Below, piece by piece: positions 11,675 to 24,003 of a stretch of DNA of 64,000 nt. The stretch covers positions 372,001 to 436,000 of the forward strand of contig JACCIC010000125.1 of the NCBI GenBank assembly GCA_018907035.1, given 5' to 3'. Below the pieces are notes generated by a model. The model was not told the DNA's origin and made no database searches. It saw only the letters and a list, made by a program, of their open reading frames with translations. The translations under genes were made by a program, and so were the position numbers. This DNA comes from Sycobia sp. Sy_11. Its lineage: Eukaryota; Arthropoda; Insecta; Hymenoptera; Epichrysomallidae. Every line of letters starts with the position of its first letter. Position 1 is the first letter of the stretch.

Positions 11675-13321
11675 GTAAAAATGAGAATAATTAGACTATA
11701 TTTGCACATAAGTAAATACAATAAATGAAAAGTTACATTAAAAGAGAGTTTTTATATTAATCTATATAAATCTACCCTGTTAAGTAGTAAATTTTGGTAG
11801 ATCTATATGATAACATCTATAAAGAATTAATAATAATATTTTCAATTATTTGCATATCAAATCAAATAAGTATGTTGCATTAAATTTGAGTCATAAGATA
11901 AATATTCTTTTATATAATTTTTATATAATTAAATGTGTGAAATCGTTTATGTTCAACTTAATTAATTCAAACATTCGATGTGTAAGAATTGTGTATTTCA
12001 GAAATCATTTTCCATGATAGTGCTTTTGAGCAAATTACTTAAATATATTTTTTAGTTCGAGTCGTTTATAAAATCACATAAAAAATTGTTCTTAGAAATC
12101 AAATTTTTTATTAAATTCTAATGATCAACTTCATCCATCACTGGGATATATTTAATACATTTAATATTTATATAAGAAAAGAATAACATTTTTAGTTGCT
12201 TGAGAAAAAAGAATGAATGATTATAAGTTTTACTGTATAATAAAAATAAGATTTACGGAAATGAAATAAAGTAAGTGTACTAAGTTGTATAAAGCAAATG
12301 TAATATTACAGCTGTGAATAGGCTTTTATTTACTTCCAAAGAAACTTGTAGTTTAATTAGAATATAAGAAACAGGGATATTCTGAGAAGTGTTTTAAATG
12401 ATATTTTTTCATCTGAATCAAGGTAGGAATTTAACAAATGTCAATTTGACCTCATGACTATAACAAATTACTTTGTTAAATATAATTTTGTTGTTATATT
12501 ATTTTATAAAATTCCAACGAAATAATAAATATTGGAATATTTAAAAATGCAATAAGTATGTATAATAATGATTCTCTTTTATTTAGTTTAATTATACAGA
12601 AAATATTATTGAACTTTGTAATTGACATGTTACAATATTTAGTATATATAATACAGGTAATTTAAAAAAAAAATTTTAGTCGTGAAGAAATATTTTTACT
12701 TCACAGGCTGGCGATTGTTCTTTTATATCATTTAAGTTAATGTATTCTACAATTGTTCATTTTATTTAAGTGTATTATACATTGATGTAAAGCTTCAAGC
12801 AGCATTGTCAAACATTATCGAAATAAATGATTTTTGAAAACATTATTTATAATTTTTAGTTATGAAATTTAAAAAAATGTAAAGAATATTTCTGTACTAT
12901 TTAATATATATATTAAAAATTTTGCAGTAATGTAGTATATACACGCGCGCGCACAAAGAATACGATTAGCTAGCACTTTCAATAATTAAGTATTGTTTAA
13001 AACGGCTGTACTTGTTAATTAATCAGTAAAAATTTATTTGGCAATACCTCAGTTAATTGTGAATGTTATGTGATCTACATTTTCTATTTTCATCTATTTT
13101 TTACAGTTTTTGAATCTTATGTGTATTACTGCTGAATGTATTAAGTAGTATAGTTTAATGAGTTTATTGTAATAAAAATTCTGTTGAAAAGATACTTGTA
13201 TAAGCTATACTATAAAAATCAAAAATTATTATTGATTCCTGAAAACTTCAAATAAGTATTTATGAAGCGTGTTCAATAAATAGACCATTTTGATATGTTT
13301 AAAGAATATTTATTTATTAAT

Positions 13322-13326
<5 letters not shown>
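11675..13326. other. AT-rich sequence downstream of GT31 exon
   Basis: The first few hundred bases may be 3' UTR. The rest is AT-rich with no recognised gene, including a short alternating purine-pyrimidine patch near 12,943-12,953. Confidence 0.45.
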
Positions 13327-13374
<48 letters not shown>

Positions 13375-13500
13375 CTGCGCCAAAATGACGAAGGTCGAAT
13401 TTTTTTTCGGCACAACCCAAAATATTCAATTATATACTGTAATTAGAGCTGGTGATTTTTTTCAAATTTTTAAATTAATACTTACAACTATTACCGAAGG
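13327..13500 (+). repeat. Dispersed repeat abutting (TA)n, copy 1 (inverted partner at 28.7 kb)
   Basis: (TA)n at about 13,327-13,371 is followed at once by 'gcgccaaaatgacgaaggtc' and about 125 bp shared with the minus strand of 28,643-28,769. In both copies the unit starts directly against (TA)n. The reading frame through it (MTKVEFFFGTTQN) is shared only because the DNA is shared. There is no known domain. Confidence 0.75.
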
Positions 13501-14489
13501 CACAATTTTCTTATGGAGATTAACATTGAGTAATTTTCATATTCATTTTTTATGACATAAAATTATAATAAAGAAATATACTTTTGGCTCCAGATTTATA
13601 TGTATACGAACTGTAGATACCCATTTTTTCATTTAAAAAAAACAATAATATTATAGGAATAATAACGTTTAAAAACCGTCAAAAATAGGCGAAAACAGCT
13701 ATTTTCGATACCCTTTTTTACCAAGTAAATATGTTTCAACTTGGCTGCTTAATTTATAACATGTAGATCTACTTTTTAAAAATCGACTGGCAAAAAAGAA
13801 TTATTCAATTATAATAATAAATAGGTATAAATAGAGTTTAAATGAAAAATTTTTCCTTCAAAAAGTAGGTCAACTTGTCAAAGCCAGGCAATAAAAATTT
13901 TTATAAGTGCTGTTAAAAGAAATAGAAAAAGTGAAATTGATACTTTCTGACTACCTGGACTCTGACGCTTTTTTTAGGTAGAGACTCGAGGGCACCCTAA
14001 TCCTATAAATTAGGGTTATCAACATATAATGAGTTATACAGTTAAAAATAATATATTTATAATTTAAATAATTTATAAAGAATAAAATACTAGCAATAGT
14101 TAACAAATTTCAACATTTAAAATGAAATTTGAATTGTAAAAATCTGTTAATATTAAGGAATTTAAATGTTAGATTCGACAACTCATCAGAAATTTATTTT
14201 AAATGATAAAATATGTACATAAACAAATAGAAATATAGTTTTTTAAAATTCAGTTAATGAAAATATATAATAAATATGTATGTTAACAATTATATACAAT
14301 TTGTTTATTTCTAGTTTAAAAGTTTGCACTGCTAATAGTTAGTACATTTAATTATATATGTAACTACAAGATTTATCAAGAATATATGTACATAACGATT
14401 TTTTTAAAGACTCTTTCGAACAATCTGGAGAAATTTTTTCTATAATATGAAATTACTTTTAATAGATTTTATTTAGAATCTTCATTTTT
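13501..14489. other. AT-rich non-coding region
   Basis: No coding or structural feature is recognised. Composition is strongly AT with short homopolymers. Confidence 0.4.
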
Positions 14490-15320
14490 AGCTAAAAGGA
14501 GATTGTTCGGGCCATCCGGCCTCCAGGGGCGCCATAAAAGAGGGGATGCGCATAAGGTACAAAACGTGCGCTTTCCCGGATAGGAAAATTGACGTAGCTA
14601 AACCGACCGTGAGAAACTTTGGCTTCTCGTGGGCGCTCCGCCAGGACGCAATAAAAATTAGCGCGTCTGTCCCCAAAAAGGGTCCATCAGGGCCCAGGTG
14701 CTTCCTTTCGCCTGTTCCGCCAAGAATCGGTGCTCGATGAGAATTTGACCGTCTGCGGACACTTTGCATGCGAACTTCAACGAGCAAGGACGAGTTTTCC
14801 CTGAGAACGTTCTCTGCGTGTGTTGATCTCGTGTTTATCCCGTATATCATTTGTTGTTTGTTGCGTATTTTATAGTGTTAACTCCGCGTGCATTATTTGT
14901 AATTCGTGTGTGTTTTATAGTGTTACTTTGCGTGTATCATCTGTAGTCCCTGTACGTGTTTTCTATGTGTGTTCTCGCGTGTTTTATATCTCATTTTCTG
15001 TGTGTGTGTGTATATATAATTATACGCGTGCGCATACCACGTAAACTTGTGTGTGTTAATATTAAGTCATCTTAAGGGCAAGTGTGTGATACGACCCTGT
15101 TTGTGCGATCTATTTGAGATCCCCGGGCCAAGGCATTTGGTCTTGGAGCGATCGCCCGTGCCGCTGAGGTTGCTCCCGGCGGCATTCGTGCCCGGTGGCT
15201 GCCGTTACGGTAAGGGCTATTCCCGTACCCAGGAGTTTGGGGTCGTAACGCAGAGCAGGAGGTTCAGCGGAGCACACCTTCCCGTTCCGATCTCTCTAAC
15301 CTAGGGAGTACTCCGTTAAT
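14490..15320. other. GC-rich island with short internal repeats, possible solo LTR or promoter region
   Basis: The base composition jumps from AT-rich to GC-rich at about 14,490 and falls again after 15,320. The left edge reads TGTTCGGGCCATCCGGCC, a TG start like an LTR, followed by a CATAAAAG box. Around 14,860-14,990 a unit of about 47 bp ('ttttatagtgtta...gcgtg...tcgtg') repeats about 2.5 times. No matching second copy exists in the window and no coding motif is found, so solo LTR versus CpG-like promoter is left open. Confidence 0.4.
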
Positions 15321-15539
15321 ACGTTAATTAAAAAGGTATGAAAGTGTGAAGTGTGTTTTATGTGGGCGTTGGTTACCATTTGTATAATTTTCGGCTTTTT
15401 CCTCCACTCATAATGTGGAGGTTTTTATGCCTTGCGGCGTCTCTATAAATATACCGAATTCGATGTTACTAAATTAATGTGCTACATTTATTTATAAACC
15501 CGTACGCGCACTCTTCTTCCTTATTTAAACTTCAATTTG

Positions 15540-17935
15540 CTAGTTATTGAACAGAAATTATATTTGGAAATTAATGTAATGGCTCTCTCTGCTCGATCAT
15601 TAGTTACTTGCAAACATTTTGTATGTTCCAAATTCTTTTTATAATCAGCTCGTGATATCCACGTGCTGGAATCAGTTATTAAAAATTCACAACTTAGATC
15701 TAAAAAATTCGAATTTTTTTTGTTACAAATTGATCTAATGTTGCAGTTTTTACAACTGTTACATCATGCACGATTAACTTTTTTTCATTATTTTCGTTCA
15801 TACTTTGTCGGTAATGAAATGCCGTTGCCATTTTATTTTTGCATTTAATGGAAACACCGTCATCAAAAAAAGCTAATGCAATTAATTCTTCGCCAAGATA
15901 CCATAAATGATTTTTTAATTTTTCTAAAATATTTTCTCGCATACCTTTGTTTAAATATTTTGCATTAATGAGATTTTGTATGAATGCAAATCATATCTTG
16001 GAGCTACAGCCGGAATGGATGCTGTGAACCAACTTCTAATATAAATAACCACAATGAAAATAAAAAACTACGTAAGCCTTCCATTTCTATTTCTGACAAA
16101 TATTCATGAAATTGGTGTCGAAACATATATATTTTCAATGAATAAATTGCCCTACCCATCCATCTAGCATGATGAATAGCCCCTGGGGCCCGAAAATTTG
16201 CCTCGCACGAATCGTTTTCGCCAAGAAATATCAGTACTAATTCTAGTAATTCCTTGTAATCACCTCGTAGTACATTTCTATGATTCTATAAAAAAATGCT
16301 ATTATAAATTATTCAAAATAATAAAATAAAAAATTTAATTAAAAAAAATATATTTAATATATTTGTACTTACTTGTAGCATAACTTTAGTAAACGATATT
16401 ACTTCATTTTTATTTTTTAGCGCTTTCATTACTTCGAGATCATCTGTTCCTTGTAAATAATTATCTGTGTTTATTTTACTCCAGTATTTTTTGAAATTTT
16501 TAAATAATAGATCATCTAGTCCTGATGTACCGCCCATATTATACTCATACGCAGCTCTCAATAGTATTTCCAGCACATGGTGTAGACATGCAAAATTTAG
16601 AAGACGTTTGCCTAATTTTTCCTCGATTAACGTGCAAGCTCCATTTTTTACTCCTGTATTTGAAGCAGTAGTATCAAAGCATAGACCACCCACTTGATCC
16701 AAAAGATTCCATTCCTTCAATAAGTCTATGACTGCTTTTTTCCTGTGCTTCTCCGGTACCGTTTTCTAATTTTGCATAACCTAGCATTTCATTTATATCT
16801 TTTCCTGATACTATAACTGGCATAATATCTATTTTTTTGTTTAAATTGTTTGGATCTGATATCATTTTGCCGTCCCATTGAATAATGATTTGGAATACAC
16901 TGGAACAAATCTATCTTTTAAAGCTGTTGCAATATTTTTGCTATGAATATTTCGGTACCTTCGTAGCGTTGTAGCACTTAAAATCATTTTATCAGTTGAA
17001 ATGCCACATTCTTGCGCAATAGCTGCTATTACTCGTGCTCCCATGCGACTGCTAACTTTTGCACGATCTAAATTCACAATTACATTTGCAGATAACAACT
17101 TAATTTTCTTTGATGATCTATTAAAAGAGTCTTAGTGTTCGAAAATTAAGTCGTCATCACTATCTTCATCAAAATTGCATTTATTTATAACATCATGAAT
17201 ATTTTCATCATCAAGTACATAATTAAATACATTTGATGAACAATTACTTTCATCTGAAAATTTAAAAACTAGCTTATGAGCAAATAATCTTTACATTTAT
17301 TACAGAGTTCAGTTTAAGTTAAATTATGTAAAATTTAAATGTAAAGTATACAAGCAAAACAACCAATTTGTTATACAAGAAATTCGTTTAACTATAGTGG
17401 TCTTACCTGGTGAGTTATCTTGAATCCAGTTTCTCAGAATCAGCAGACTTAATAAAAAAACCTAGATTTCCTTCGATTTTATTTCTTCTTTGAGCTATTA
17501 AGAACTGTTTTTCTTTTTCTTTCTCCATTAAATCTATGGCATTTTCGTGTACTATATCAAACAAATTATCCAATGCATTTTTAAATTCATGTTCTTTTTT
17601 TTTGATTATCATTTTTTCGATATTTGTATCTATTTTCTTCTCTTTTATAAGCATCATATAAATTTATAATTTTCTCATAAACGTGCTGCTTATTTTTAGT
17701 TTTAATACAAGCCTTATTCCAGAAAAGCATAATTTTTTCATAAATAATGAGTTTGGTTTCTTTCAATGTATTTTTCTTTGACCTATGATAATAAAAGAAA
17801 CATTTGAGCACTTGTCTATTCGATGGTAATTTGTATCCGAAAATCTCTGATTCTTCATTTCCAACAAGCCATCTAATATTATTTTTTTCCAATATAATCT
17901 GATAAAATTTCCAAAATTCTAGATTCCACTAATTA
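15540..17935 (-). pseudogene. Decayed multi-exon gene of an arthropod multicopy family of unknown function ('DTTASNTG' signature)
   Basis: On the minus strand the pieces line up in order. The N-terminal part is 'LPSNRQVLKCFFYYHR' (17,892-17,587), then 'NALDNLFDIVHENAIDLM' in another frame after a 9-base homopolymer (17,595-17,603). A clean intron follows (donor at 17,406, acceptor before 17,253). The middle reads 'NLDRAKVSSRMGARVIAAI', 'MLGYAKLENGTGEAQ' and 'LCFDTTASNTGVKNGACTL', with 'FACLHHVLEILLRAAYE'. A second intron spans 16,286-16,372. Then come 'ANFRAPGAIHHARWM', 'WFTASIPAVAPRYDL', 'HLWYLGEELIALAFFDD', and near 15,600 'TNDRAERAITLI'. An in-frame TAA near 17,130 and three or four frameshifts break it. 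I know related proteins as uncharacterised, often multicopy genes in aphids, ants and Hydra; a transposon origin is plausible but unproven. Confidence 0.7.
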
Positions 17936-18483
17936 ATTTTATAGAACTCTTTAAAATATTTTAAAACAAACTACAGCTACAATATGTAAGAAAAAATCTA
18001 GAGTATAAAAATAAATTTGAATAAAATGTTTCGTACAAAACCAGTTTAACTTGGATTTAGTTTTTGGCACTAGTAAGCACTGTTGATTTTTACGGTAGCT
18101 GTACAGCGAAATGAAGTAATGTTTGTCCACGACGAAGCCTGAGAGAAAACTGTCTTACACTAATAGTGGACGATGTAACGATGGTATACTTGGCATAGTA
18201 GAATATACTTCTAAAATTTCCCTAATTGAAGAAAAGGTCAAGAACATAGAGACGTGGCAAATACGCCATAAATCTATACCAAATACTAATAAATACATAA
18301 GTTCAAGGAGCTCAATTGCTGTGTCAAGCTCGACTATTATTTAACAATATATTAATTTAATTTTAATATATTAATCTAATAATTTAACAAAAACAATTAT
18401 ATCCAAATAGTGCTTAAAATAATTTGGCATAAAAAACTTTTTTTTAATAATTTTTAATAAACTTTTTTTTGTACTTCTGAAGA
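17936..18483. other. AT-rich spacer
   Basis: No supported feature. It lies between the 'DTTASNTG' pseudogene and the truncated LTR of gypsy element 1. Confidence 0.4.
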
Positions 18484-19155
18484 ACAAGGTGTACTAGCAA
18501 TGAAAACTGAGTGCGAGCTTCTTACTCTTATGATTCCTACTCTATGGCTATATCTCTCTTACTCTCTCATACTTCTACAGCTAACTTAAAAGTCTAATAT
18601 CGTTAATAAAAAGTATTGAAGAAAAGAGTAGAGATATATAATACTCTACTCAAATTTGAAAATGTAATAAAAAAAAGAAAATCCACTAACCTTTATAAAT
18701 CGACGCAGAAAAGAATACAACCCAACGAAGTAACTGATGTGTGCTCGATATTCGAATCACCGGCCGGTTGCTTGTGCCTTCCACTTGGCAAGAATCTTTT
18801 ATTTCAATAGTTCTATTATTCTGGTAATCGAATAAATTTAATCACCACGAACCTCTATATTTTCGGATTACTCCAATTAATAAATTGACTTCACTATAAT
18901 GGCCACTATTTTATTATTTATTTCTAAAATCTTTTAGAAAAAAAAACTTTTGACGACGTCAATATTAACAAGGTATCTTTTTCTATACTAAATTAAATTT
19001 TATTCTCCTTCTCCCTCTCTCTTTTTCCCTTTTTCTCTCCCTTTTTTCTATTTGTTGAAAATATTAACATGTATAGGTTGAACTAACCTATACATGTTAC
19101 ACCCCCCTCCAGACGTTGCGTATACTACCATAAAGAAACTCTGCAATAAGATTTG
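18484..19155 (-). repeat. Gypsy 1 3' LTR, truncated, with ~300 bp absent from the 5' LTR
   Basis: It matches 27,631-28,000 at roughly 94% by eye, from 'ctagcaatgaaaactgagtg' to 'actctgcaataagat'. It differs by a block of about 298 bp at 18,787-19,084 that the 5' LTR lacks. The block ends in a perfect 14-bp-arm palindrome (aacatgtataggtt...aacctatacatgtt, about 19,066-19,098). The outer and inner LTR ends are missing. Confidence 0.8.
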
Positions 19156-19204
19156 AGGGATAACTATAGGAAATATGGATGGGAAAAGGGAAATAATATT
19201 ATAA

Positions 19205-19245
19205 CTATATATATATATATATATATATATAAATTATAATATATG

Positions 19246-19288
<43 letters not shown>
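19205..19288. repeat. (TA)n with internal aaattataatatatgtat, left of mariner
   Basis: Two TA runs are separated by 'aaattataatatatgtat'. The same arrangement is repeated to the right of the mariner at 20,571-20,648. Confidence 0.9.
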
Positions 19289-19289
<1 letters not shown>

Positions 19290-19290
<1 letters not shown>

Positions 19291-20569
19291 GAGTGTGAAT
19301 AAGTCTTTCCCGTTTTTTGTAAGAGATGGCGCCACCAATACTGTGCGAGTATTCAATGGTTACATATGTCATAATCAAAGCTTATTCATATGTCAACAAT
19401 TCCATACTAACACATTAGTTAAAATTTTTTTGCATCATAAATTTTTGATATCGTGAAAATGTCGAAATTTGAGCCGAGTCGACGTCATTTGCGGGAAGTT
19501 TCACTTTATTGGTTCAATTTGAAGAAATCTGCTGCCGAGACACATCGATTGCTTCAGGAGTCTTATGGAGAAGGTTGTGTCGATGATTCAAGTGTTCGCG
19601 GATAGTTTCGACGCTTCAAAAGCGGTGATTTCGACGTGAAAGACAAGGAGCGTTCCGGGCGGCCGCAAATCTTTGAAGATCGAGAATTGGCGACTTTACT
19701 TGATGAAGATTCTTGTCAAACGCAAGAAGAACTTGCTGAAGCATTGGGAGTTGACCGAACAACCATTTCCAAGCGTTTGAAAGCCATGGGAATGATCCAA
19801 AAGCAAGGAAATTGGGTGCCGTACGAACTGAAGCTGAGAGACGTCGAACGGCGTTTTTTCACTTGCGAACAGCTGCTTCAGCGACATAAAAGAAAGGGTT
19901 TTCTGCATCGTATCGTGACTGGCGATGAAAAGTGGATACGTTACGATAATCCGAAGCGAAGAAAATCATGGGGACTACCCGGCCATGCATCATCATCGAC
20001 GGCCAAGCCAAATATTCATGGCGCCAAACTCATGCTCTGTATATAGTGGGACCAGCTAGGTGTGGTTTACTATGAGCTTCTGAAACCGAATGAAAGGATC
20101 ACAGGCGAGGTCTATCGACGACAATTGATGCGTTTGAGCCGCGCACTGCGAGAAAAACGGCCACAATACTCGGACAGGCACGACAAAGTTATTTTGCAAC
20201 ATGACAATGCTCGCCCACATGTTGCACCGCCGGTGAAAACATACTTAGAAACGCTCAAATGGGAAGTCCTACCCCACCCGCCGTATAGTCCAGACGTTGC
20301 TCCGTCTGATTACCATCTCTTCAGATCGATGACGCATGGCCTGGCTGATCAGCACTTCCATTCCTACGAGGAAGCCAAAAAATGGGTGGATGACTGGATA
20401 GAGGCCAAACCGGTCGAATTTTTTCGCAACGGGATTCGTATGTTGCCAGAAAGATGGGAAAAAGTTGTAGCTAGCGATGGCCAATACTTTCAATAATTCA
20501 TTTGTAACCATTTTTTCACAATAAAGGCTCAAAATTTGAAAAAAAACGGGAAAGACTTATTCACATACC
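19290..20569 (+). mobile_element. mariner element, 1,280 bp, near intact
   Basis: Terminal inverted repeats are ggagtgtgaataagtctttc... at 19,290 and the complement of ggtatgtgaataagtctttc... ending at 20,569, alike over about 28 bp. The left flank ends in TA (19,288-19,289); the right flank begins TGATA, so one TA copy may be mutated. The transposase frame spans the element with correct length. The residues match the mauritiana subfamily (Mos1 type), a subfamily also present in ants. It is much younger than the other mariners in the window. Confidence 0.95.
19459..20496 (+). pseudogene. mariner transposase, full length but for two TAG codons
   Basis: The frame of 345 codons plus stop has no frameshift, the same length as the Mos1 transposase. 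It has two in-frame TAG codons: codon 49 (19,603-19,605) and codon 196 (20,044-20,046). Both fall where family members have Trp ('FRRFKSGDF' and 'WDQLGVVYYELL' follow), consistent with TGG-to-TAG changes. The N-terminal paired helix-turn-helix reads 'ELAEALGVDRTTISKRL'. The D,D34D catalytic triad is complete: Asp156 in 'TGDEKWI', Asp249 in 'LQHDNARPHV' and Asp284 in 'VAPSDYHLF'. ATG at 19,459 is chosen because it begins the usual MSxF-type N-terminus. The intact enzyme cuts and pastes the element at TA sites. Confidence 0.93.
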
Positions 20570-20570
20570 T

Positions 20571-20600
20571 GATATATATATATATAAATTATAATATATG

Positions 20601-20648
<48 letters not shown>
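20571..20648. repeat. (TA)n with internal aaattataatatatgtat, right of mariner
   Basis: It duplicates the left flank arrangement in direct orientation. It is also the point where the gypsy 1 pol frame runs into TA repeats. Confidence 0.9.
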
Positions 20649-20649
<1 letters not shown>

Positions 20650-20653
<4 letters not shown>

Positions 20654-23600
20654 ATCGTATCCTACCTGAGATGGAACCTAACGCTTCGCAAGTATTCTTG
20701 GGATCGTCCTGCGCAGAGGACCTCGCTCTAGAATCTTCATCCGCTGGTGAAGATTTTCGCATTACAGGTGGGTCGCTTGTCACCTGATCGTGATCCAACG
20801 GAGGTTGAGGATTAATTTCTTCTCCTTCTGGTTCCAGCGGCGGTTGGGGTAAAACCTCATCCTCTGGTTCTAGCGTAGAAGCATCCTCCATGAGATCGTT
20901 TTTCTCGGCTTGAGTTGTTCAGCATGAACTAACAGTTCAATCCGTCCGTTACAACCTTGCAGATCATACGTATTAGTCCCTCTCTTTTGTACTATAGCAA
21001 AAGGATCCACGTATTTAGGGGCTAATTTGGACATTACCCCTTGAGCCGTCGAGGATAAGACACGATTTTTCTTCCATACCAGGTCACCCACTTGGTATGA
21101 AGAAGGACGTCGCTTTGCATTATAATACCCTGCTTGGCGACGCTGTTGTCCTTGAGATCGTGTCTTAGACCTATTGGAATTCTCTCAACTTACTCATTTT
21201 CGCTAGCCAGGAACTCTCTCTTTCTCTTTGTTGAGTTTCCGCCGTAGCTTGATCCTGGCTGCGGCGGAGAGTTCCTGGCGGAGTCAGCTCTCGTCCAACA
21301 TTTAATAGAGCCGGAGAGTATCCAGTGGAACTATGTGGCGTCGTATTTAGTGAGAAATTTAACTCAACGAGTTTCTCGTCCCACATATTATGGGATTCTT
21401 CTACCAACGCCATTATGCGGGTTTTCAAAGTCCTGTTAACCCGCTCCACTGGATTAGCCTGCGGATGGTACGGTGGAGTAAGGGTATGAAGTATACCCGC
21501 TTCCACTAAGTATTCGTCAATCGTACGATTTTTAAATTCAGTACCATTATCCGACAGGAAGATGGCGCGCTCAATTTGAGTATGATCCTCTCTTTCAATT
21601 CTTTGAGGATCGTCCTGGCATTCGCTTTACGAATGGGGATACATTCTACCCACTGTGTAAACAAATCTTTAAATACCAGGATATACTCAAATCCATGGCG
21701 ACTCTTTACAAATGGTCCGGTAATATCGCCAGCGACCATTTGCCAAGGTCTTACTAAAACTCTCCGACCCATTAAACCAGCAGGTGGTCTTTGGTCCACC
21801 TTGGACTGCTGGCATATAAGACAGTTTTTCACATATTCTTGAACTGTCTTATAAAATCCAGGCCAGTAATAATATTTGCTGACTCCAGCGAAAGTTTTCT
21901 CACGTCCTGGATGCCCGGCCTTAGAATTATCGTGACACTCTTTAAGAACTGTATCACGACGTTCCTTAGGAACGACGATCTTCCAAGCGTCCTCATCGCG
22001 CATGATGATTTCGAGGATTTCATCTGGACGATAACAATATAATTGTCCCCCGATTACTTTCCATTTCGGATAATCGTTGGGACGATCTTTGACGTTCTTG
22101 AACCATTTAGATACCACTCGTCTTGGGTATCTCTTGCCCAGGTTACAGTTGAGCAAGATAGATCGTCTCCCTCGGACATCCTAGAAAGGGCGTCTGACAC
22201 GTTGTTCAACGTCCCTTTACGATGCTCTACATCGAAACTTTGCCCTTGCAATCGTAGAGCCCATCGTGCGAGTCTGCTAGTTGGGTTTTGCATTGTACGA
22301 ATCCACCTCAAACTGCTGTGATCCATAACGACACGGAAATGATATCTATCTATATAAGGACGGAACTTATCAATAGCCCATATAACAGCAAAGCACTCTC
22401 TCTCGGTTACCGAATAGTTTCTTTCAGCTTGGGAGAGTGCTCTACTCGCGAACTCCAAACCTCCGTTCTTGTCCGTTGACTTCCTGCGTAAGGACCGCTC
22501 CGATACCAGTATCACTCGCATCTGTTTGCACGGTAAGCTAGATATCAAACGACATCATTGATTTGATCTTGTCGAAAGAGGCTTGTTATTCCTCGGTCCG
22601 CTCATAATGACAGTCCTTTCTAGTTAGACGTGTGAGTGATTCGGCGATGGTAGCGAAATCTTTTAGAAATTTCCTATACCAGGATGCCATACCGAGGAAG
22701 TTGCTTTAGGTTTCTCGGTTCCGTGTAGCGCATTACTGGTTCGATCTTCTCGGGATCAAGACGAAATCCGTCACGATTGATGAGAACACCTAAGTACTTG
22801 ATTTCGGTGTGTCCAAAGACACTCTTTTCTCGGTTTATCGTGAGTTCAGCTTCATGTACTCGAGCAAGAACACGGCATATCCAGTCTAAGTGTTCTTCGA
22901 ATGTCTCAGCAGCGGTGATAATATCGTCTAGATATGAAAAGGCATTCGGCTCGAGGTCTGGTCCGATAATTCAGTCTATAAGTCGGTGAAACGACGCTCC
23001 AGCGTTAGATAGGCCGAAGGGCATTCTGGTAAACTGGAACAACCCCATTCCAGGTACCGTAAATGCTGTTATCGGTTTGGATTCCAGATGAAGTGGTATT
23101 TGATGATATGCGCTACTCAGATCTAAGGTAGAAATATATCTGGCTGATTGCAGCTTCCTTGGAATCTGGTTCATGTTAGGTAACGGGTATGCATCGGGTT
23201 TCGAAACTAAATTAACTTTTCGAAAGTCGATGCAAAGTCTATACTTCCCGTTACTCTTACGTACCATCACTACTTGGCTTGACCATCCACTTGTAGATGG
23301 TTCGACTACTCCAGACTCTAGCATTTCTCTAATTTGAGAATGCATCTCTTCTTGTATTTTCATAGAGACTGGATATGCCTTTTGGCGGAGCATGTCCTGC
23401 ATCTATTATATGTTCCGCCCATGTCGTACGTCCCAATGGCACTTCTCCCGCCGGCAGGATTTTATTTAAGACCTACTTCATACGTTCTTGCTCCTGCCGT
23501 GATATATCCACGAGACCAATGGATGCTAACCTCGAAAACTCCATGGTCAGATCAAAATCAGTATTTTATTCTGAGTTTATTTCGCCTATTCGAATAATTT

Positions 23601-23984
23601 CAGAAGATAAGCCAATCGCAATCGCAACGGTGCCAGTCGTTGGATTTCATTACATGTGACTGCGGCTACTTCTATCCTGACCCGCTTATTCGCTACTTGG
23701 ACCCACAGCGAATTACCAATCGGATCATGGATGGTACCGAACGCTCGTGCGAAATTGGCTCCTACGTAGCAATTTACTTCAAGGTTTGGGATCACAGCAA
23801 CTAACATGCTGCGCGTGATCCCTGCCAATTCGAACGGCAGTTCGACGTGACCCGTGACGTAAAGCGGAGAGTTCTCTGGGCCTCTAACACCAACTCCAGA
23901 CGCTGGATGCAACTCTCGCTGGCAAGCCGTTGCTAATTGTAGCCTGATCTTGCCCATGACAGTACGAGACGCGCCGGTGTCTTA
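20650..23984 (-). pseudogene. Gypsy 1 pol: protease, RT, RNase H, integrase
   Basis: The protease core DTGASRT is encoded at 23,981-23,961, with a TAA (23,984-23,982) immediately before it. The protease body is 23,957-23,586. RT (23,402-22,900) has 'GVVEPSTSGWSSQVVMV', 'YRLCIDFRKVN', 'ISTLDLSSAYHQIPL' and 'MPFGLSNAGASF', then an in-frame TGA. The catalytic YLDD is at 22,923-22,934. RNase H (22,548-22,100) has 'ALSQAERNYSVTERECFA' and 'VVMDHSSLRW'. Integrase has the HHCC finger ('AGHPGREKTF...NCLICQQ') near 21,900, the first Asp in 'VAGDITGPF', and the Glu in 'NPVERVNRTLK' near 21,440. A frameshift near 21,550 disturbs the second Asp region. A Pro/Glu-rich tail follows at 20,891-20,650. Confidence 0.9.
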
Positions 23985-24003
23985 CAATGCACGGATCCAA
24001 TAC

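Noticed and set aside
14488..14850. 120-codon ORF on - in the GC-rich island
   Set aside because: GC-rich DNA has few stops by chance; both strands are open and neither has a known motif.
20536..20787. ORFs rich in Tyr-Ile (also at 13,295 and 27,916)
   Set aside because: They are translations of (TA)n tracts.
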